This document shows, piece after piece, positions 1-8,658 of a stretch of 21,038 bases of DNA. Below the pieces are notes generated by a model, which was given only the letters and a program-made list of their open reading frames with translations, was not told the origin of the DNA and ran no database searches. Source of the DNA: Bifiguratus adelaidae (taxonomy: Eukaryota > Mucoromycota > Endogonomycetes > Endogonales); NCBI GenBank assembly GCA_002261195.1, contig MVBO01000197.1, positions 1 to 21,038 on the forward strand. Direction: 5' to 3'. Position numbers and translations under genes: made by a program. Numbering within the stretch: position 1 is the first letter of the stretch; every line of letters starts with the position of its first letter.

Positions 1-937
1 TCACCTTTCCATCCTTGATCATCTGTGTCACGCGCTTGACGAATTCAGAGCCCATCTCTTGAGCGTGATCACCGACGATGAAGCCGCACATTTGAATGCG
101 CTTAATAACGATGTTCATCAGATTGTGGACGGGTTCTTGGTGGGAAAGGTTGTATTGAGAAATCATGCCGCAGGTAGGGAAACGAGCATGATTGTTGGCG
201 TGAGCCAAGGCAGCCTCGAGATGCTTGCCTCCGACATTTTCAAAGTAAATGTCAATACCGTTGGGAGCCAACCTGGTCAATTGCTCGTCCATATCTTGGG
301 TCTTGTAGTTGAAGGCACCATCGAAACCGCACTCCTTTAATAGATACTCTGACTTTTTGTCGTCGCCGACAGATCCAATGACGCGAAGTCCTTCGGCCTT
401 GGCCAATTGGCCCACCAATTGACCGACCGCACCCGAGGCAGCAGAGATCCAGATGGTCTCACCCCTCTTGGGCTGGCCGAATTTGTACAATCCCACGTAG
501 GCGGTCATACCGGGCATGCCAAGAACACCGACATAGTGAGAGAGGGGGAGGTGGTCGTCTCTGGCCTCATTGCGCACTTGGAGCATCTTGGTCCCTTGTT
601 CAGGCAAGTGAGTGTATTCAGCGAAAGGAATCATTCCGTAAACATAATCGCCCTCCTTGAAATTGTCGTTGGCAGTCTTGACTACGACGGCAACACCGTG
701 ACCATTCATGGGCTTGCCGAGCTCGAAGGCTGGAGAGTATGATTTCTTGGAGGCATCTCGCATGCGTCCACGCATATAGGGATCTACCGAGAGAACGAGT
801 GTCTTGATGAGAATATCCCCCTGGTTGAGCTTGAGCGAATCAATGTCCAGATCCGAATGTTGAACGGTGATATGCTCGCCGACCTAGGGCAAGCCTGTAG
901 GCACTTTGCTGAAGGTGATTTGTGTATTCTTGACCAT
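1..937 (-). CDS. MDR-family NADP-dependent oxidoreductase (alkenal/prostaglandin reductase type), partial, with premature stop
   Basis: Reading leftwards from the ATG at 935-937, one frame codes for a medium-chain dehydrogenase/reductase. Visible motifs are SVDPYMRGRM near residue 50 (typical of the zinc-free 2-alkenal reductase / leukotriene B4 12-hydroxydehydrogenase subfamily), the dinucleotide-binding loop AASGAVGQLVGQLAK near residue 165, and ENVGGKHLEAAL further on. About 312 codons are in the window; the family usually has about 340-350, so only the C-terminal end is missing. By family, it would reduce activated C=C bonds of enals or enones with NADPH in the cytosol. The frame is broken once, by TAG at 884-886 (codon 18), between VPTGLP and VGEHITVQ. 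The next Met lies inside MRGRM and would remove the N-terminal fold. An intron cannot explain the stop: the GT...AG around it would be 21 bases. It is either a recent nonsense allele or a base-call error. Confidence is high in the family and low in activity. Confidence 0.85.
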
Positions 938-1934
938 AACTGTATGCTGTATGCTGTTTGCGCGAGGAGAGGACGCTTTCTTATACTCGCCCGACGTCAA
1001 GGGCTGACATAAAATGAAATAGCATTGTGATGTTTATGACAAAGAATACGTTTGCTTCCAGAAATTTCCGTATTTGGGTCACAGATCGACTACGATCAGG
1101 GAAGGATCGGAGGCTGCGCGTCCGACCCAGCCATTGATGGTCTGACAGGGGAGACAGGGGAGGAACCTTAAGGAGGATTGAGTTGCCATCGTAAAGGGTA
1201 CTGTAGGTATCGATAGTCTTTTTCTGCTAGATGGAGCCAAATGACACCCAGGCAAACATGCCCCATTTAACCTGTTCCCTGTTTTGTCCATGCCCATGAA
1301 TTGTGATCTAGTCACAACGTGGGAAAGTGTCAAGATGTCGTCAAATGGAGGTAAGGGGTGGGGCGACAATGTTGAAAGATATATGCCGTGATGCTCAGCG
1401 AACAAAGTAATACATCCTCTCAGCTATATCTGTATATGAATAACCCTAGACACGCAAATTCATGAGATGAGGTCGAGGATCAGCAACTGCCAGCAATTCG
1501 ATGCGCCGTGAGCCATGTTGATCATTGCTTGTCACTGTTTGGACAAGGTCGGCCAGTTTCTCATCAAGCTTTCAAACTGCTCAAAGAGTTCCGCATTTTC
1601 TCCCGCGACAATTGAGCGACGAAGGCTTGTCCTAAACGATGCAAGTTCTGTGGCGGTCTTCAGCCTCGAGTAGAAGTATCTGGACAGCCGCATGCAAGGC
1701 TGCATCGAGGTTGTGTCTAACAATAACCACAAACGCCTTCTGCCTTCAATGAGGGCCGTTAATGGATTGGACTGGGATTGACGGGAAGGGTTCGCATCAT
1801 GTAGATCCAGCTACGTGAGCCTGCACGTCTGCAGAGATTGTGCCATCCTTGGATCGGATGCTGAGGAATGGAACGACGGAAAGGCTGATGAAACGCGGTC
1901 TTAAGCATCCGCGCCTCAGCTCAAGTGGACTCCT
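938..1934. other. Stretch without a supported gene
   Basis: The first part should hold the promoter of the leftward oxidoreductase; TTATACTC lies at about 979-987. An open minus-strand frame covers about 1532-1810 and ends at 1532. It contains TATELASFRTSLRRSI and a run of plausible residues, preceded by a possible acceptor (cacgtag), but it matches no family I know. Another open minus-strand frame at 1079-1405 begins with TTG and has no protein-like composition. I see no RNA gene or clear repeat here. Confidence 0.4.
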
Positions 1935-2130
1935 TTGAAGCCGACTGTAAGTCTCGGCAAGATCGACAAAGCCGCTACCGATGTCTGCCTTGCTTTCACC
2001 ACTGCACTGACGTTTTCATCAACAATGCTGGCAAGTACACTTTCGAGCCGCGCATTAAAAGGTGATCATTGCGGAACAGAGGGTGTCACATATCCTATAC
2101 TATGGCTCTTCGCGAACATCTTCAAGTGAG
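1935..2130 (+). pseudogene. Possible short-chain dehydrogenase scrap
   Basis: In the frame starting at 2009 the sequence reads DVFINNAGKYTFEP. This resembles the conserved [DI]xLxNNAG segment after the fourth strand of classical short-chain dehydrogenases. The frame stops with TGA about 15 codons later, and no Rossmann TGxxxGxG loop or YxxxK active site can be found nearby in a compatible frame. If real, it is a small, decayed piece. The identification rests on one motif only, so chance similarity is quite possible. Confidence 0.25.
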
Positions 2131-2882
2131 AGCGACTGATGAGCTTTGGTCCCTCACGTATTGCCGTTTAGCTTCAGAGGGGCTTCGCGAACAGCAACGG
2201 GCAGCGAACACGTGCTGAACACCAAAAACTGCTCCAGCCTTGGCTTCCTCAAAGATTACAGCAGGATAAAACCAATGTACGATTTGTTCTAGCAGGAGCT
2301 CGCGCGTTTATCTTGACGATACAGATATCACGCCAGAGAGTGAGAAAGGTTGCACCGGTATTCTCAGACAATGTACATCTGTTGGATATTGATGGAACAT
2401 TATTATTGAGATGTGCCTTGATGCGCGAAAGTATGGGACTGCTGCAAGAAACGATAACATGGCCTGCTTTGCATCTGGCGCAACACAGGGATCAACGCCC
2501 GCGTCGGAGTAACAATTGTACCTGCACGCAAATGCAGTTGCGATCAGAATCCCTTCCCCAGAGTCGGCAGCAGAGCGCTCGACAACCTTACTTCAAGCCG
2601 GCTCCAAATTTGAGTCATTATACGATTTGACCTCCATCGCTATGCAGTCTACAAGGTCAAGCTTACCGGAGAATCATTGGAGCCGCGTTTGCAATAAGTT
2701 CTCAAGATTCAGAAGTAGGCATCGTTCTAACTGACCTATAAACAGGTCGTACTATATTTTGATGCCAACCCTGGTCATCAATATGAAAGCAACATCAACA
2801 AGGACGGATTGATCCATATTCTCTGCGAAATCCCGACGACGACTGTGCCATAGGTCTAAAGCGAATCGATCACCCACCGAAA
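2131..2882 (+). other. No supported gene; one unidentified open segment
   Basis: Most of this stretch shows nothing recognisable. A 35-codon open segment at 2746-2853 (begins VVLYFDANPGHQYESN) follows a good intron 3' end (ctgacctataaacag, ending 2745). An upstream open segment around 2610-2690 contains LHRYAVYKVKLTGESLEPR. Together they could be two exons of a decayed gene, but I do not recognise the product. They lie directly before the GH43 scrap and might belong to the same degraded block. Confidence 0.3.
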
Positions 2883-3113
2883 ATGTCACTTTATGACAAA
2901 TTGATCTTAGGACCTGTGACCTTGTATAAGCCGCCTTCCGTAAATGGGATTTCTTGCGATAAATTATTTCGGTACACTTGCCCTGTCCAGGTCCTTACTG
3001 CACCGGCTGGTTACGCCGACGTATGGGCACCCGAGATTCATTACATCAATGGCATTTGGTACATTTACTTTGCCATGGATCAAAATGGCGATAATGCAAG
3101 TCATCGCATATAA
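2883..3113 (+). pseudogene. GH43 glycoside hydrolase fragment
   Basis: A 76-codon frame contains VWAPEIHYINGIWYIYFAMD followed by NGDNASHR. This matches the conserved WAPE(I/L)H...GKWYIYFA(A/M)D...NHR core of glycoside hydrolase family 43 (arabinanase/xylosidase-type, five-bladed beta-propeller, normally secreted). Only about 75 of the usual 300 or more residues remain. The N-terminal catalytic Asp blade and signal peptide are absent upstream, and the frame stops with TAA right after ASHRI. An NB-ARC remnant begins about 40 bases downstream, so the 3' two-thirds of the enzyme were probably lost at that junction. It cannot make an active enzyme. Confidence 0.7.
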
Positions 3114-3151
3114 GAAGATACCCTACAGAACATCAATTATGCTTTCTCGAT

Positions 3152-4392
3152 ATGTCCAGCTCATCGAGATCCTCCTCTCCAAATCGGCCAAAGATTCTTG
3201 TACTGCAAGCATTGGGAGGCCAAGTTAAAACGCAATTGGCTTTGGAGTATTGTCGAAGGTCGAAAGAAGCTAAAGTTTATCGCGGGATATTTTGGATCAA
3301 CGCTTCATCAACTGCCGCAGCGTCTCGCGACCTCGAAGCAATTGCTGGGAGGTTGAATACTCCGTCAAAGAAAGAACTGCCTGATATCAAGTCAAAGATT
3401 GCATTTGTCAAGGAAGAATTGGAGAGCTGGAAAGAGAAATGGCTGATGGTTTTTGACAATTGTGGTCAACCAAGTTTGTTTAACGAGATCAACCAATTAA
3501 TGCCGTCAGATAGTAAGATGCTAAAGATGTATAATACGTCATCACCAATTCATGGATCCTAATCGTGTGATTCATGCTGATCGACGCTTAGGTGGACAGG
3601 GGAACATTATCATCACAAGTCGGCATAAAGACTCTGAACGGTTTGGAGAGACCATTAACGTCAAGGCACTGACGGAAGACGAAGGTTTTGAGCTATTGTT
3701 GCATTCGTCGAAAAAGGACAGGACAGAGCAAAATGCAGTTGACGGCAAGAAGATCGTGGGGATGCTGGGTGTCTAGCACTTGCCATTGATCAAGCAGGGG
3801 CATTCATTCGTGCTCGCGGAGTCGCATTTTCGGCATTCCCTAAGCTCTATGACATACAAAAAGCGGCGATCCTAAAGTACACACCCAATGGTCTTTGGAA
3901 GTATCATATGAGCGACGCTGAAACTGAGACGTCCCTGAGTGTTTTCACTACATGTGAGCTATCATTTAAGCAGATTGGATTCGACGCAGAAACGCACAAA
4001 GCGATTGAACACTTCATCACGCTTTCAGCCTTTTTTGAACCCACCAAGATCGACGAAATGATTTTTAGTGCTTATTTCAAGGACATTGACAATCGAGAAG
4101 ACTGGATGTGGATATTCGACAATCAAGACGAAGAAGAGCTTTGGGATTCGGAGAAGTTCCAAGAAATTGTCGCGGAGTTGACGAACTTGTCATTAGTACG
4201 AAGCTCTGCAATCTCTGAAATTTCTTTTATGATGTGGGTCTCTTTACACCCTCTAATCAGAGACTGGCTTCAACTGCGGACAAACCACAGAAGGCAAATG
4301 CAGCAATTACACCAAGGAAGCAATTCAACTGCTTACTTGCTTCCTAGAGTCTGACTATATAAATTCATTGCGTCTTCCACGTGCTCAAAAAG
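3152..4392 (+). pseudogene. NB-ARC (STAND/NLR-type) ATPase remnant with mutated Walker A
   Basis: The reading frame runs through the hallmarks of a fungal NB-ARC domain: LGGQVKTQLALEYCRR (P-loop region), GIFWINASS, KWLMVFDN (Walker B), IIITSRHKDSERFG (sensor region), LALAIDQAGAFIRAR (GxP-like segment) and a winged-helix part. An intron at 3513-3591 (gtaag...ttag) joins LMPSDS to GQGNIII. The family loop is GxGGxGKT; here the Gly before Lys is Val (codon 3224-3226). A one-base loss near 3770 ends the frame at TAG 3774-3776, and the protein continues in another frame from CLALAIDQ. A second shift near 4295 leads into YTKEAIQLLTCFLES, after which similarity fades. No N-terminal effector domain or TPR array is present. 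Intact relatives are cytosolic surveillance ATPases that act in fungal heterokaryon incompatibility and defence. This copy is truncated at both ends and dead. Confidence 0.8.
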
Positions 4393-4715
4393 CGCAGCGT
4401 ACTGCGCGACAGGCAGGAGACCTCTACGAATTGCAGGCAGAAGACATGAAAGGCAAGACTCTTGATGAATGTATACCCACAATCCATGACAATTTAAAGG
4501 ATCGCGTGAAATGGATTTGGACGAAGGATGTCGACGCTGCCTATGAGAAAGAGGTGGAGGCGCAGACATCAAGAATATGATTCTCGACATGTATAAAACA
4601 AGGATCCAGGGACTTGACGATTTCTGTCATTTTTATAGAGATGTAGCAGGCTTGAAGGTTAATGTTCACTGGCTTCTGAAGAATTCAATGCCACTGTTGC
4701 TGAACGAACCGTCTT
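4393..4715 (+). other. Unrecognised open stretch downstream of the NB-ARC remnant
   Basis: Two overlapping frames join into one protein-like string. One ends at 4580 and contains KGKTLDECIPTIHDNLKDR and KWIWTKDVDAAYEKEVEAQ. The other begins at 4577 and contains RIQGLDDFCHFYRDVAGLK and WLLKNSMPLLLNEPSF. One base must be lost or gained near 4575-4580 to connect them. The composition (charged, helix-like, no repeats) looks coding, yet I recognise no domain and it does not resemble TPRs. It stops being convincing where it meets the 3' end of the leftward dehydratase remnant at 4716. It could be the C-terminal part of the NB-ARC gene or a separate gene fragment joined to it. Confidence 0.4.
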
Positions 4716-5397
4716 TCAACGGAAAATTAAACCAGCTCTGTAAGGATCTTCTGGATCAAAGAAAAACTCATTTCTCCCCATGATATACGCTGTACCACCC
4801 ACCTCTGGACTTATTGCCTCGTAAGGACCAAATTTGGTTTGCTGCAGGACTTTCACGGTCATCGTACTGTCTAGAACACTTTCAATCGTCAAGGTTTCGT
4901 ACAATTGCAATTTCCCCCTTCGCAAACGCCAGAGCTGCTCGAGCACTCACACCCGTCCCAGTTGAGGAGCGATCAACCTCTCCATCTTCATACACGGTGA
5001 CGTTGCGGCTGTGGTGGTTAGGTGCATTCGCAGGACCAGTAAAGATGACCCCAAAGAGCGAGCTCAGATCTGCTTCGAAGGGATGCTCGATCTTAAAATT
5101 CTCTAGAATAGCGCGCTTGATTCGCCGGCCGTAGTCAATCAAAGTGATGTAATGCTGTAAGGTTAAGCCGACCTGGAGTGGCTCAGCTTCGACGACGGCG
5201 TAGAAGGCACCACCAAAAGCCACGTCGAAGGACACCTGACCCAGACCCGGCACAGAAACTTCCTATTCACGATAGTACACAAAAGACGCCACATTTCGAA
5301 AAAAAGTAGAGCGCACCTTACCGTCCTCGACAGTCGCTCGAGCGCAGTTGCGCCCTGCTGGCACATTGATGATGAGCTCAGGGGAAGGGCCGTGAGA
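4716..5397 (-). pseudogene. Trans-3-hydroxy-L-proline dehydratase / proline racemase-family remnant (C-terminal part)
   Basis: Read on the minus strand, the sequence gives INVPAGRN, VRSTFFRNVASFV, VPGLGQVSFDVAFGGAFYAV, FGVIFTGP, DRSSTGTGVSARAA and GTAYIMGRNEF, in family order. The family has either Cys (epimerase/racemase) or Thr (dehydratase) at the second catalytic site; here Thr stands in DRSSTGTG, which favours the trans-3-hydroxyproline dehydratase branch. The usual Pro in DRSP is Ser. The N-terminal third, including the first catalytic Cys, is missing. There is an in-frame TAG at 5263-5265 and a one-base frame break near 4901-4913, after GEI; the frame ends at 4716. Intact enzymes convert hydroxyproline-derived substrates to pyrroline-carboxylate. 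This copy is inactive on all counts. Confidence 0.8.
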
Positions 5398-5685
5398 CTA
5401 CCTCTATACTCTACCACGAAAAGTAACCTCACCAAAGTCCATATCCGTCTTGGGACCTGAGCAGCCGCAGCTTTAAGCTGAGCCCTGGCAAAGCAGCACT
5501 CAGCACGGCCTAAGCTTCCCTAAGTGTGGCCTGAGACAGCCTGATCACAGCCTAAGCGCTTAGGCACCTAAGAACCCGTTCGGGCTCTTAGGGACGTTCT
5601 GCTAAGAGAGTTTCACCAATATTTCGGCTAAGCCTGCCACTTAAGCCTTTCTATTGCAACAATTGAAGCAGCTGCCTGCCGCCCT
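5398..5685. repeat. CTAAG/CTTAG-rich palindromic cluster
   Basis: Between about 5508 and 5646 the words CCTAAG, GCTTAG, GGCTAAGCC and CTTAAGCC recur at least eight times in both orientations. At their centre is a perfect 16-bp palindrome, GCCTAAGCGCTTAGGC, at 5550-5565, followed by CCCGTTCGGG at 5577-5586, a second short stem. No coding frame crosses it. It lies immediately beyond the 3' end of the leftward secreted-protein gene, so it could form hairpins in that transcript's 3' end or mark a remnant of a repeat family. No target-site duplication or terminal inverted repeat could be defined. Confidence 0.55.
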
Positions 5686-6573
5686 TTACAGGTCGCCTAT
5701 TGTGCTACTGCCTCCTCCACCGCTCTCACTAAGCACCTGAGTGGCCACCACAGTGCCTGTCGCGTTGATGTAGATGGCGCTGACAACGTCGAGGCCGTAG
5801 AAGGGTGTGTAGACGTATTCGAGCTCGCGGACGGCCTGGCCGTCCATGACCACGCTATGGTTGTGCCCGTTGAAGGTCATGTCGCCCAAGTACGAGCCGA
5901 CGAGTTGCTGTTTGTCAATGTTGCCATTGTCGTCCAAGGACTGATCGATAATACTGCCGCTTTGCGTGAGAACGCGGTTGGTGTGTGTGTGCCCGCTGTA
6001 GTCGTTGATGGAGTAGAGGATGTTGTGGGCCAGGATGTACGACAGCGGTGCCGACCTGCTAGCCAGCGGAGTGCCACCGGTGAGTCCACCCACGGTCGTG
6101 GTGATGATGCTGCCAAGATCCTGGCCGAGTGTTGCGAGCACTGGGTTCAGGTCGAGTGATTTCAGTACATCGTTAATCATCAGCACGAGATTTGCCAGCC
6201 TCGCTTCGAGTAGAACCTCCGCGTCGACGTTTTGGATGAGCAGCGACACGCGGTCGATGGATGCATCCACACCGGCGTTGAACTTCAGAAGGTTCAGCAC
6301 TCGAGCATCCAAGTTGATCTTCGCAGTGAGATTAGACACGGTAATGTCGATCTCGCCCACGTGGACGGAGGCGTTCAGATAGACATCAGGCTCGGGAACG
6401 GTGGTGGATATATTGGCGGGGGTGGAGGAGGTAGAGTAAATCGCCGAGGGCGGGTCGCCAAAGCAGGTGAGGTTGTAACCGATGTAGCCGGAACCAGTCG
6501 AAAACTGCGCACGAATGAAGTTGGTGTTGAAAAGGAAGAAGAACACGAGACTGTAGAGAAGGGATGGGATCAT
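5686..6573 (-). CDS. Secreted protein of unrecognised family, paralogue A (intact)
   Basis: An uninterrupted, intronless frame of 295 codons starts at ATG 6571-6573 and ends at TAA 5686-5688. Residues 1-22 form a signal peptide with a strong hydrophobic core and a likely cleavage after FIRA. Residues 63-145 alternate hydrophobic and polar residues (for example HVGEIDITVSNLTAKINL and MINDVLKSLDLNP) and align closely with the protein encoded at 7356-8180. From about 180 to 245 there is an insert, absent from the partner, with two His motifs, GHTHT (194-198) and GHNHS (236-240). The tail is Gly/Ser-rich, with no transmembrane or GPI segment. Only one Cys follows the signal peptide (residue 37), and several Asn-X-Ser/Thr sites are visible. 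I do not know the family. The periodic amphipathic pattern suggests beta structure, which is inference only. Confidence 0.85.
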   Translation of the reverse strand: MIPSLLYSLVFFFLFNTNFIRAQFSTGSGYIGYNLTCFGDPPSAIYSTSSTPANISTTVPEPDVYLNASVHVGEIDITVSNLTAKINLDARVLNLLKFNAGVDASIDRVSLLIQNVDAEVLLEARLANLVLMINDVLKSLDLNPVLATLGQDLGSIITTTVGGLTGGTPLASRSAPLSYILAHNILYSINDYSGHTHTNRVLTQSGSIIDQSLDDNGNIDKQQLVGSYLGDMTFNGHNHSVVMDGQAVRELEYVYTPFYGLDVVSAIYINATGTVVATQVLSESGGGGSSTIGDL

Positions 6574-7355
6574 GACGACGTGAGTATCGAGCGCTTAGGA
6601 GACGGCGTGCTGAGAAAGGCGAGGGAAGAGTGCTTAGCTTATTGATGAGGAGGTGATGGATGAGTGAGGAGAGGATGATAAGAATGTGAGAGCAGCTTTA
6701 AGGAGGAAGATTCCCCTTTAGATTCAAACAGCTTTATAGCCTGGTCTGCTTGTTAACCTACCAGTGGACAATCATTACTCGGTAAATAAAGCTTAATCCA
6801 TGTTGACGCCTTCTGATGATAATCTCGAGCCTTGTATATACCGATCTCACGCAGGGGATGAGGTTGCCAGGGTAGCACGGATGAGAAGTCCGAGCTGGAC
6901 CCTGCCCCTGGTCATCGAAATCTTGATCTGGCAATGCGAAAGGGATGAATTGGGTGCTGTTCTGCACGTTGCCCATCTTGATCCCTGGCACTGACTAAAC
7001 TGGGACATGGAGATGCATCTCGAGTTTGCGGTAGCCCTAAGGCATGAAAGAGGGCGGGGTCGTAAGGGGTTCAGTTAAGTTTTTAACGGCCACAATTGGT
7101 GTGATCGAACATGCATTACCCCGGACGCCGTAATGTACTACTTCAGATATAACCTTAATTTCTAGATAATATTAAGGAATGCAGCCTCGACATGAAAGGA
7201 CAAGGCAGATGGGATATATGCTGGTATCTTCTAGGGTACTCCAATGATATACATAAACAAGACGGCTCTGTGTACAGCTTCGACTGGACTGACTTTTAGA
7301 CTGTAACTTCTTCTCATCTTCTTCTCGCCCTCTTGATCCTCACATTCCCGCAGCC
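6574..7355. promoter_or_regulatory. Shared divergent intergenic region between the two secreted paralogues
   Basis: These 782 bases separate the two starts and must hold both promoters. The right end (about 7300-7350) is CT-rich and leads into CAGCCATGTC, a good start context for the rightward gene. The left end is similarly CT-rich on the minus strand and includes the TATAAAGC element. Open frames on both strands at 6758-6994 lack protein-like features and are taken as chance. Confidence 0.5.
6731..6738 (-). promoter_or_regulatory. TATA-like element of the leftward secreted-protein gene
   Basis: The minus strand reads TATAAAGC here, about 160 bases before the ATG at 6573. The sequence between them on that strand is rich in CT runs, as in fungal 5' leaders. 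The placement is reasonable but not tested. Confidence 0.4.
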
Positions 7356-8180
7356 ATGTCATCTCGCCTGATACTTCTCGTTCTTTTCGCCTGCTTATTG
7401 CTCATAGTCGCACCTGCTCACGCGCAATCGTCCACTGACCTGCCTACCGCCTCGACTGCCTCGCCTCCTATTGTAACTTCTACCGCTGCTTCTCAGACAT
7501 CCTCCTCCCAAGCTACGTCCACTGGAACTCCTCCCGACGTGCTCCTAAACGTGCCTAACCTGTCTGTGGGCCGCATTGAGCTAGACGTGGACAATCTGCA
7601 AGCTGATATCAACCTTCACGCCGAGGTTGCCAGCCTCGTCTCCATCAACGCAGGCGTCGCCGTCTCCGTCCAAAAGATCAACCTCACTATCACCGATGTC
7701 AAAGCCGAGCTTGAGCTTATCGTCCGCCTCGGCCACCTGGTCGAAATTGTCAACCGTGTGTTCGAGTCGCTCGACCTCAACCCCTTACTGATCACCGCAC
7801 TGAACAATGTGACCAGCGTGTTGGAAACGGTGGTCGGTGCGGTGGACGGGTTGCTGGGCTCCGTCACGCAGGGTGGGACCACACTATCGTTCCTGGTGGA
7901 CAATCTTGGCAACATCGTGCAGCAGGTGGTGGGCGCCGATGGCATCCCGCTCAGCTCTATCGTGGGCAACTATCTGACCAACATGACGTATACGGGCGTG
8001 AGCCAGACTCTCGGGAACGAACTTGTTCAGAAAACGTACTCGTACTCGCCGCTCAGTGCGCTGGTCAACATCGTGTTCAACTCTCTAGGACAGGTCGTGC
8101 AGGCCACGGTGGTCAAGGAGACCGGAGGCAGCACGAGTTCTACTCGAGGGTCTCCGCTAGCACAAGCACAGGCGCGCTGA
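7356..8180 (+). CDS. Secreted protein of unrecognised family, paralogue B (intact)
   Basis: An uninterrupted, intronless frame of 274 codons starts at ATG 7356. Residues 1-23 are a textbook signal peptide ending PAHA before Gln. Residues 25-60 form a Ser/Thr/Ala/Pro-rich linker, probably O-glycosylated. Residues 61-145 carry the shared core, including SVGRIELDVDNLQADINL and HLVEIVNRVFESLDLNP, and match the leftward paralogue position by position. The second half has LSFLVDNLGNIVQQVV and IVGNYLTNMTYTG, which correspond to the partner's LVGSYLGDMTFNG. The 40-residue His-bearing insert of the partner is missing. There is no Cys in the mature chain, no transmembrane segment and no GPI signal. The family has no function known to me. 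Its orientation, head to head with its paralogue, suggests an inverted duplication. Confidence 0.87.
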   Translation: MSSRLILLVLFACLLLIVAPAHAQSSTDLPTASTASPPIVTSTAASQTSSSQATSTGTPPDVLLNVPNLSVGRIELDVDNLQADINLHAEVASLVSINAGVAVSVQKINLTITDVKAELELIVRLGHLVEIVNRVFESLDLNPLLITALNNVTSVLETVVGAVDGLLGSVTQGGTTLSFLVDNLGNIVQQVVGADGIPLSSIVGNYLTNMTYTGVSQTLGNELVQKTYSYSPLSALVNIVFNSLGQVVQATVVKETGGSTSSTRGSPLAQAQAR

Positions 8181-8658
8181 GCAGCAGCAGTACCATTAGC
8201 ATAGGTTCTAGATAGAGCTTTTAAGTACGTTGTACCACAGAAATGGCTATTAAGCTTACGAAAAGAAACAGTTAGGGCGAAGCAGATGTTACCAGAAGCT
8301 CGTTTGATGCAGCTTTTACTGTTACCACTATTGCATACTTATCGATAATCGTAATCATCCACGATCCAATCGATGAGCGTCTTATCTTTCAGGTACTACT
8401 CATGAGCAGCAGAGGGGCGAGCATGGACTATAAGTCAAGCGACGGGGGCTACTAACCGAGCCGAGTGCCAAGGCAGCTCATTTTCAAGAAAGATTATAGA
8501 AGCTTCCCAACGTCCGCGGATGCTGTGCGATTGAATCTGCTCCCAAGCCGTACATAATCAAATCCATCAATTGATTTGCTGGTGCTAGTCTTTCTTGTCC
8601 GTTCCTCCATTGTAGTATCTTTACTCACCAGGCGGCCATCCTGGCTCATCACACCTCG
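8181..8658. other. No gene seen
   Basis: This is the 3' flank of the secreted-protein gene. It is AT-rich with scattered stops in all frames. I see no repeat or RNA gene. Confidence 0.5.

Noticed and set aside
59..742. Plus-strand open frames at 59-340 and 407-742
   Set aside because: They lie opposite the MDR oxidoreductase, start with TTG or other poor contexts, and show no family motif; the minus strand explains the sequence.
866..887. A mini-intron removing the TAG at codon 18 of the oxidoreductase
   Set aside because: The only GT...AG pair around it spans 21 bases, far too short for a fungal spliceosomal intron.
5857..6645. Plus-strand frames of 100-137 codons opposite the secreted protein gene
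   Set aside because: They are shadows of the minus-strand gene, which has a signal peptide, an ATG start and a paralogue; the shadows have none of these.
6758..6994. Overlapping open frames on both strands in the divergent intergenic region
   Set aside because: They lie exactly opposite each other, with no motif and no start context, and the region must hold two promoters.
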